From Patiria pectinifera (taxonomy: Eukaryota > Echinodermata > Asteroidea > Valvatida > Asterinidae), in NCBI GenBank assembly GCA_029964075.1, contig CM057135.1, forward strand, positions 22,346,863 through 22,410,862: 64,000 bases of DNA, read 5' to 3'. Position 1 is the stretch's first letter; each line of letters starts with the position of its first letter. A program made the position numbers and the translations under genes. Of the stretch, positions 57,701 to 64,000 are shown piece by piece. The notes below the pieces were generated by a model that ran no database searches, was not told where the DNA came from, and saw nothing but the letters and a program-made list of their open reading frames with translations.

Positions 57701-59250
57701 GTGCTGGGTTGTAGCCGGCTGCCATGATTAGGTCATTATCCTTTTCTTGTGCTATTACGAAAGTTTCAGAGTGTGATGTTATTGAACAGATCATGATGAG
57801 CATTATTATGGCGTAAATCGAAGACTTTCAATTGTTTCTCTTCCCCTTTCCTTTTTCTATACTCTGACAATTGTTGCAACAGCTTTATTTCTCTCTTTTC
57901 TTTTAGATAAAGACTGAAATGATGGCGATCGTACAACATCATCGGATAGGTATATGTGATATATAGCAAACAATAATTCGTTGCGTGCCCGGCAGAAGGG
58001 AATATGTGCATATGCCCTTATGCAATAGCGCGTAATTACCAAAATATTCCCAGCAAAAGGGCATATTCAGAAAAATGACTCTATTTGAAATGTAAACATT
58101 TATTCAGAAATTTATACAAGTTGTTCCAAAACTTATGAATCATACATGTGACAAATTTCAAATTCGTACGATTTATATTACATGTGGGAGAACCTTGGAT
58201 TCATAATACGCGCGGGGGAACAATGGAACCTTTCAATGCAATTTTCTTGAAAAATATTTTTGCGTCAGAACGCTCATATGCCCTTCTGCCGGGCACCCGA
58301 CGAATTATACTAAACAACATCGATTTTAAATGAGTTCAATTAAAATTCTTACCTCTACTATTGATGCCACGAAATAATGAGCACCGACCCCTAGCACCGG
58401 CAACAGCTCCTGGGGAAGATCAGTTGGGGGTGGTGGCAGGATGGGGAACATCATATGGCCTGCCTCTCTACAACAATGAAATATATTGAAGGCTAGCGAT
58501 TATCTTTTTTTTCCAGTTTGCTGTAAAAATATCACCTTTTGCTCAACACCGTATTATCGTTTATGGGCGTAAGCAAAATGTTGGAATGATACAGTATGTC
58601 TTTAAAACGACAGGGAAAGTCAAAATCAACCAAACTCCCAATCAATGAATCACGGTAGCAGAGAAATACATGAAATAAATACAACCAACCGCCGGAACTA
58701 ACCTGGGGTGCGCCGGAGGTCAGCTGACATTTTGTTGAGGGAGCCCTCCCTCAACATCGTTAGTCTGCGCTGAGACTCGAGGCGGAGCGTTGGGTCTGTG
58801 CTGTCCATATGGGGCAGCGCAACCCCAACGGCTTCGCTGATGGTCTCACTGACCTCAGTCATCTATTTAAGAAGAGATGGACAGAATTATTTTCCTGTTT
58901 ACACATAAACAATTCGCATGAAAGAGCTCGTGAATGATTATATTACACTCTTAAACCGCAGGTAAACATTTTGTCGGTTAAAAAAGTGTTTATGTTGCCT
59001 TGAGTATTTTGTTAACCAACTGTTGGGCTGTTTACGTGTTAAATAACAGTTGGTTAAACTAATTGTATTACAAAAAGCTGGTTAAATTTACAAGAATTCA
59101 ACCAGCGTTGGATAAAATGACTAATGTTGGTTGAAAGGTCTCATTACTCTTTGATATTCATTAAGTTCAACAGTTATGTAGCAAGAAAGTTATAATAATT
59201 TTTGTTCGTACCTCTTTCTTGGTCAGACCTTTCGTATTGTTGTCATTCAT
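54762..59250 (-). CDS. five-exon host gene, about 156 residues, product unknown
   Basis: Exons on the minus strand: 59212-59250 (after TTTTTTTTCAG; MNDNNTKGLTKKE; donor GTACGA), 58703-58862 (after AAATAG; starts MTEVSETISEAVGVALPHMD; donor GTTAGT), 58353-58465 (after TAGAG; GHMMFPILPPPPTDLPQELL; donor GTAAGA), 55384-55491 (after GAATATAG; GPLQMLDVTACMYVQQNTKF; donor GTATTT), 54762-54812 (after TGTCCACAG; NAAEPDRLSASKRQFT then TAA). Every junction is phase-consistent: 0, 1, 0, 0. The protein is soluble-looking, with a PPPP turn and a basic C-terminal third, and no signal peptide or membrane segment. The first exon begins exactly at ATG, so 5' untranslated exons probably lie beyond 59.3 kb. I do not recognise the family. 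An alternative exon at 56933-57003 has good signals but breaks the phase. Confidence 0.6.
55500..57300. other. intron of the five-exon gene; short tandem repeat
   Basis: This is the intron between the third and fourth exons. At 56150-56275 a unit of about 38 bp ('aggttcctaatattttaatcaggttcccagttcac') repeats about three times. A possible alternative exon is at 56933-57003 (MQRILCMQSDGCSLNQFWKL), with donor GTAAGT. Nothing else is supportable. Confidence 0.45.
57330..57646. mobile_element. miniature element with GTGTTTAA repeats, copy 2
   Basis: The right end GCGTTTTACAGTG mirrors the left end CACTGTAAA of copy 1. The interior has GTGTTTAA, TGTTTTAA and AACACT motifs in both orientations. The left end is not resolved (possibly near 'gacgtgtaccgtgtgt'). 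It lies in the intron of the minus-strand gene. Confidence 0.55.
57973..58308. mobile_element. TIR element with GCCCGGCAGAAGGG ends
   Basis: The ends TAATTCGTTGCGTGCCCGGC then AGAAGGG..ATATG pair with TAATTCGTCGGGTGCCCGGC then AGAAGGGCATATG inverted: 33 bases with a few mismatches. The interior repeats AAAGGGCATAT. Non-coding; within the intron of the minus-strand gene, 45 bp from an exon. Confidence 0.85.
58951..59145. repeat. TTGGTTAAA/TTTAACCAA motif cluster
   Basis: GGTTAAA, TTAACCAAC and TTGGTTGAA occur about eight times in both orientations, resembling the GTGTTTAA elements in design. Probably another miniature element with unresolved ends. It lies between the first two coding exons. 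Confidence 0.5.
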
Positions 59251-59259
59251 CTGAAAAAA

Positions 59260-62080
59260 AATAAGACAGTTGTTTGAAAATAATAATTAGAAGAAAGTTA
59301 GACAGTATACTGTGATCAAAGCCAAACACTTTCATTAAGAAGATTTCTGTTCTGGCTTAAAGATTTCCTGCTTAGTTTCTATCTCGGGCGAACTGTCCGT
59401 GTGTTTGTCCGTCCAAGGCATCTCGACGCAAGCCTAGGCTTCCAGAAGATGCCTCCGCACATATCTATATTTTCGCTCTTTTTACCTTTTTGACAAACTC
59501 TATTTATAGATTATAAATTTAGTGGCGCTTTCTAAGCTTGTATTTCTCATTTTGGTGTGGAAATAAATGTGAATTTCGAATTGAATTTATAGTAGTTCAA
59601 GCAGTTGTGGCGTGAACGACAATTTGGGTCTGGGGGACGCACCCTCAGGGGATAGGAAATAAAGAGGATAGGACCTCAATTAAGTGAGGGGAGGTGTAAT
59701 CGCAAAGCCGTTTAAGTAGTGGTCAGGCGGCGCGGGGAGGCGCCAATAATTGCCACGATAATTATTTATTATAACAAATTATACTTGAGCGGCTAAGTAC
59801 AATCTGCAGAAAAATATATCCTAATATATGGGCAGATTTGACGGACAACAGTGAATAAACAATTGGACACAAGATGTGAATGAACAACAAAACAAGGAAT
59901 AAATTTATTCCGGTCCGCAACAATTAAAAGGGAAACAACAATGAACAAAATGCAGTTAACTTACTTTTGATCGCTCAGTTTCTGAGCTAATTAACTCAGG
60001 TTGTATACCAGAGTAATAAGATTACTAGTAAAATACTAGCGCTTTCCCTCCGGAGGTGCAAGTAAATTGACCAATCGGACATCCAGGAGATGTCCGGTTA
60101 GGCCTTTCTGTAATTAAAATCAGTCACAAAGCAGGACAAATTATTGCCTAGAATTCTTGTTTTACTGACAGGTAAAAAAAAAATTGTTTCTAGAAATAAA
60201 TGTTCTTACCAGTTCAGATGAATTCCTTGTGGTGGACTAAGAAGTGGTGGACTAAAATTATTACACTGGTACTAAGCTCTATGGGCTGACACAATAGAAA
60301 ATTCCTTGTGGCACCGTCGGCAGCAACCTGGCAAGTGACCCTAAACTAGACTGTGGCTACTTAGCAACCAACTGAAACTTCGCGCCACAGCGCAGCTCTA
60401 AAAAAATCGCCCAAACATGCGCCATGTATAAAGAAATACGGACGCGCCCAAAACTCGTACTCCAGATAAGCGGCGCCCAATACACGCCAACAATATCGCA
60501 CAATTCCGCGCTGCATGCACAAGTGAAATTAGCAATGCGCCCAACAAGGCGCTTGCTTTTACGCGCGGCACTGAGGTACAAAAATTACAAGGCGAAAATC
60601 TTCAACGTGAGTAAACTAATTTCCGTTACACAGTAATTAGGTTATGGATAAAAACGTGCAAGCATAACTCCCCCTAAATAAACGGGGGGAAAATGGTCTT
60701 GAAATGAATATCAATTCATGTATATGAACACGTTTTGCCATATTGTTCGCCATACTTCCAAAATACATGTTCCCAAGCACTATCATGACTATCTGCAATT
60801 ATCAATGGGATAGCATGAATCTAAATTCCTGTATCTGAATCCAAATTCCTGTATTGGGCCTATATCATTTTTTTCCTTGTCCATGTTCTTCCTAAGTGAA
60901 ATTGTTGATTTCCCTGAAGTGTTTACCATACTTTTCATGAGAGTGTGTCTATTCTTTAATTGCAGTGCGTGGGCAAACATTTCAATGCAATTTTTCAATT
61001 TACTTCCAAAATCAGTGTTTAAATGAAATACATTTGAATCGCACAAAATATAGGTCGATATTTTTTGTCATGTTTTATATCTATACCAATGTAAATCTTT
61101 GCTTGAGATAAACAGGGCAGTGCTAAAGTAAAAGAAAAATCAGTAATTACCTTCATTGATGCTAGCTCAAACTGCTTATGGTATGATAGGACTGCTTAGA
61201 ATGATAGGAATACCAAGAATATAAACCAAGAACACAATAACACAATGCGCAGCACATTACAACAAGTACATATACATGTACGCACGGGCGAGGTGACAAA
61301 CTTTAATGAGCTCTGATATCATTTCATTAACTTACAGCCAATTACATGCAGCGCTCACTGATTTGGGAAGTAATGAATACACCTTCAGCGAATACGCCGG
61401 TGACCTGATTTAGCCGCGTGCAAACAATAAACACAGTAAACAAATAACCATTAGCCAATCAGCATGCAGTACTGCGCGTGAAGAACAAGCTGCACGCGCA
61501 TCGGGCGCGCACACTAGCCAAAATTGGGTTATCGGCCGGTTATACAGTACAGTTGATCAACTTCATATTGATTAATGGTTTTATGAATATTGAAAAGTAC
61601 GTACATAATTTTTTGTGAATTATATTCATTTTTGGTTTGAATATTCACTAGAGTTGACAGCAACTAGCTGAATAAAGTTCGCGAGTGACAGGCAAATAGA
61701 CTTCCCCGTATGCCATCTGGCCGAGCGAATCGGCAACCTAAAACGCATGTATTGTTAATGGATGTGTGACATAGTCAATGTGCCCGAAGTGCAATTGCTG
61801 TCGTTTTGAATTCGAAAAGTACGTACATAAAATAGTCCAACAAGCAGGAATATATGGTTTCTACAGCAAGCAGACAAACTAAATTTACATTTGGTACAGT
61901 TAGTATGTTCAGTACCCGTTTCTTTTAGGAGTTATGGTTTCAGTAAGTCGAGGGTGTATGCAATTAGCCTATACCCATCTTTGTGTGTGAATACAGCGGG
62001 TATTTCAACTTCGATTGTTTGTAAGGAGGATGGCCATTTATTTGTTGTAATGATTGCATTGTTCATTATACGCACTTTTG
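59260..62080. other. upstream region of the five-exon gene; no coding seen
   Basis: Possible 5' untranslated exon ends: CTGAACTG/GTAAGAAC at about 60207-60222, and a short acceptor-donor pair at about 61150-61172, both on the minus strand. CpG-bearing stretches occur at 60370-60600 and 61380-61510. No TATA box can be assigned. Confidence 0.3.
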
Positions 62081-62199
62081 TACGCGTACTCGATTGATGG
62101 GTTACAACGGTGTAAGCACGGCAGGAAGTTTGCCTTAAAATTAAGTCCGCGTGCATTAATTTATGCACACTTATGTTTAGCGTTATGCAAAACATGGTA

Positions 62200-62560
62200 T
62201 AAAAATAGACAAAAAATATTATTTCTTGCCGTGCTGCATCCATGTGTACGTTTTTCTTCTAAATATGAGCAAATTGTGCAGCAGTGCGTTTCTGATTTAA
62301 GATGTCCTGGTCACCTATTGTTGATAATGGAAAAACCAATCCCTGTACAGTACTCCTTGTTGATAATGAAATACCCCCCAAGTGAAGATCAGGGAGGCCA
62401 CCGTGACTGAACTGCAACAAATGGAGCCATTTTTTTTAAAGGCTCATCCATACAACTTCAAACTGGGCTTAAATCGTGGGATCCCGCGCAATACACCCGC
62501 CAATTTACAGTATCTGGTTTAGGAGATAATTGCCGTACAGACAGACATATAGGCACACAG
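62200..62560 (-). mobile_element. Helitron 3' flank
   Basis: Non-coding sequence downstream of the helicase stop. It contains ACTTCAAACTGGGC and GAGATAATTGCCGTACAGAC followed by AGACAT, shared with 30860-31040. The CTRRT terminus and hairpin expected at a Helitron 3' end are not located. Confidence 0.45.
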
Positions 62561-62801
62561 CGCAGTGCCCGGAAATTGATTTGTTTCTGCATCTAATAGG
62601 GGACGTTGAGCTTAAGAGAGACAATAGGGGATCCCCAAATGCAGGCATATACACACTTGTGTGCTTATAGTGTAAGTGTTGTGTATCTTTTTAAAAATAC
62701 AAATACAGCAATGGAAAATGTACAGTGGTACAATAATCATACGGGAACATAACTGTAACAACTACATGTGTTTAAATGAGCTGAGGTACCAGAGCACCTT
62801 T

Positions 62802-63880
62802 TTACCTTTGTGTTGTCAAGACTTCTTGATAAACAACATTGCTCAGAAAACGGCGCTTCTTCTTTGTCTCTTCATCTAGAACAAGAATGCGAAGCCTGCT
62901 TGATGTGCCAACCCGGCAGGCCGCCACGTAGAACTAACCGTGGCTTTAGAAGTCTCGCGTGCAGAAGACCCCAACACAGTGTAGCGACTGCCCCTGAGAT
63001 TTGTTGACGGTCATGGCAAAGCAGGGTCTCAATGGAAACTGTGGATGACGTAGAGTGAAAGGAAAGATGTTGTCAGATGGTGAGAGGGTGATGCTTGGAA
63101 TGAGGAGTGTGAGTCCAGCGTTTACACCAACCACAGATTGTGCAACCAAGAGATGGGGCAGGATTTGATTGATGAGATACCTTGACCCATTGCAGTGTCC
63201 TTTGTGCTGGTCGAAGTTCCAAAGTAGCATTAAAACCATTACCACCTTTAGAGTGATGCGATGGGGAGGCATACCAGACGGGCAGAGGGTATTTAGAATT
63301 CAGTCGGGTCAGACTCTGCTGTGTCGACACTGCTGCAGACATGCTCCTCTCCTGGAAAAATATTTGTCATGTACTCGTTAACCTCAGAGTTGGTTGGGCA
63401 CAGTATGATACGCTCACATAGCCACGTGGCGTTGGCAAAGTTGGTGTGGATGTCCTCATGCACCCAATTAACAATGTCCTCAAGTGTGTCACTGGGAAGA
63501 GTGAGCGATTTGTTGAGTTCAATAGCAAATTCACTTTCCTCTGGAACCACAGGGATTTTGCCTTCGCCAAGGTTCAGCAGGTACTTTGCAAAATGGGCTT
63601 CATCTTGTTGCTCTCCAGCAGCCTGCCTGATTCTCATGTTGTGGGTAAGACGCAAAACCTCGACGTTTCTCCACAGGTATGAGCTCTTTAAGCTCCTTCC
63701 TACTATCTCAGACAGTGCGATTGCCATGTGGCACGACGGTAAGTATCAGCCTCAAGTCACCGCTGAAAACCATTGTTATGCCACCTAATGGCTTCTGTGA
63801 AGCTCGCAGCCACTGGAATGTGCGATCTGCTGCCTCTAATCCGCGGCGGTCCATCATTGACACCTTGTCTACCACACATT
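62802..63880 (-). pseudogene. Helitron Rep/helicase, C-terminal half
   Basis: On the minus strand, in order: DKVSMMDRRGLEAADRTFQW (Walker B/motif II region, Glu replaced by Lys), GGITMVFSGDLRLILTVVPH (motif III, normally GGDFRQ.LPV), LTHNMR, the long open frame 63293-63727 with NIFPGEEH, then CNGSRYL, then FAMTVNKSQGQSLHCVGVFC (motif V), then AACRVGTSSRLRILVLDE (motif VI region) and VVYQEVLTTQR before TAA at 62802. At least one frame shift separates the 63293-63727 frame from 62946-63272, and a stop precedes the last part. This PIF1-type helicase unwinds DNA in rolling-circle transposition. The Rep nuclease would lie to the right of the window or is lost; sequence past 63880 is not coding. 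Confidence 0.88.
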
Positions 63881-64000
63881 CTCAAATTTGTATCGTTTTG
63901 GAGACATTTCTTTGTTCTCTTGTAGTAAAGTGTTCAATTTTGAAAGTGAAGTTTCAAAATGCTCTTATTTTAGTCAGAATTTGTTTCCTTGGCTGAAATT

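Overview
The window looks like intron-rich, repeat-rich animal nuclear DNA. It is A+T-rich overall, has a few spliced coding exons and very many transposon remains. The mix of elements (two PIF/Harbinger copies with convergent transposase and Myb-like genes, an RT-only LINE with a 32-bp target duplication, an L2/CR1-type LINE tail, a Helitron helicase, hAT- and Mutator-type miniature elements, and fossils of LTR and tyrosine-recombinase retroelements) suggests a marine invertebrate, perhaps a deuterostome such as an echinoderm or hemichordate. I cannot fix the species. There is no bacterial-style operon, CRISPR array, rRNA or ordinary tRNA gene.

Layout. 1-5 kb: a dispersed repeat, a 520-bp tandem duplication, and an LTR followed by a tRNA-Leu-type primer site, then a fold-back element holding a histone-like stem-loop. 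5.5-9.4 kb: a broken multi-copy invertebrate gene hit by at least three insertions. 10.6-11.2 kb: a 50-bp minisatellite. 13.9-16.1 kb: a 5'-truncated LINE that is still open. It lies inside what may be a minus-strand host gene (13.2-18.2 kb). 17.4-20.9 kb: nested miniature transposons and a two-level satellite. 21.1-27.4 kb: Harbinger copy 1. 27.4-30.6 kb: a Gypsy-like fossil. 30.5-35.6 kb: fold-back and terminal-inverted-repeat elements, one carrying an exon-like piece. 35.6-43.8 kb: an L2/CR1 LINE split by Harbinger copy 2, which itself holds a tyrosine-recombinase retroelement fossil. 44-49.1 kb: an hAT element, two 650-bp elements of a new-looking family, and a Mutator-like miniature element. 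52.5-53.3 kb: a SWIM-domain gene remnant. 54.7-59.3 kb: a five-exon minus-strand gene that I reconstructed from splice sites and reading phase. 62-64 kb: the C-terminal half of a Helitron helicase.

The most useful points are: (1) the five-exon gene, whose junction phases all agree although no exon is longer than 160 bp; (2) a miniature transposon that carries a tRNA-like Pol III promoter, present twice, one copy split by another transposon with an exact 8-bp target duplication; (3) two 650-bp elements packed with copies of TTTTCACGAAG; (4) an exon-like piece inside a terminal-inverted-repeat element; (5) several nested insertions that give a relative order of events. All product names come from motif reading by eye. 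No database search was run.
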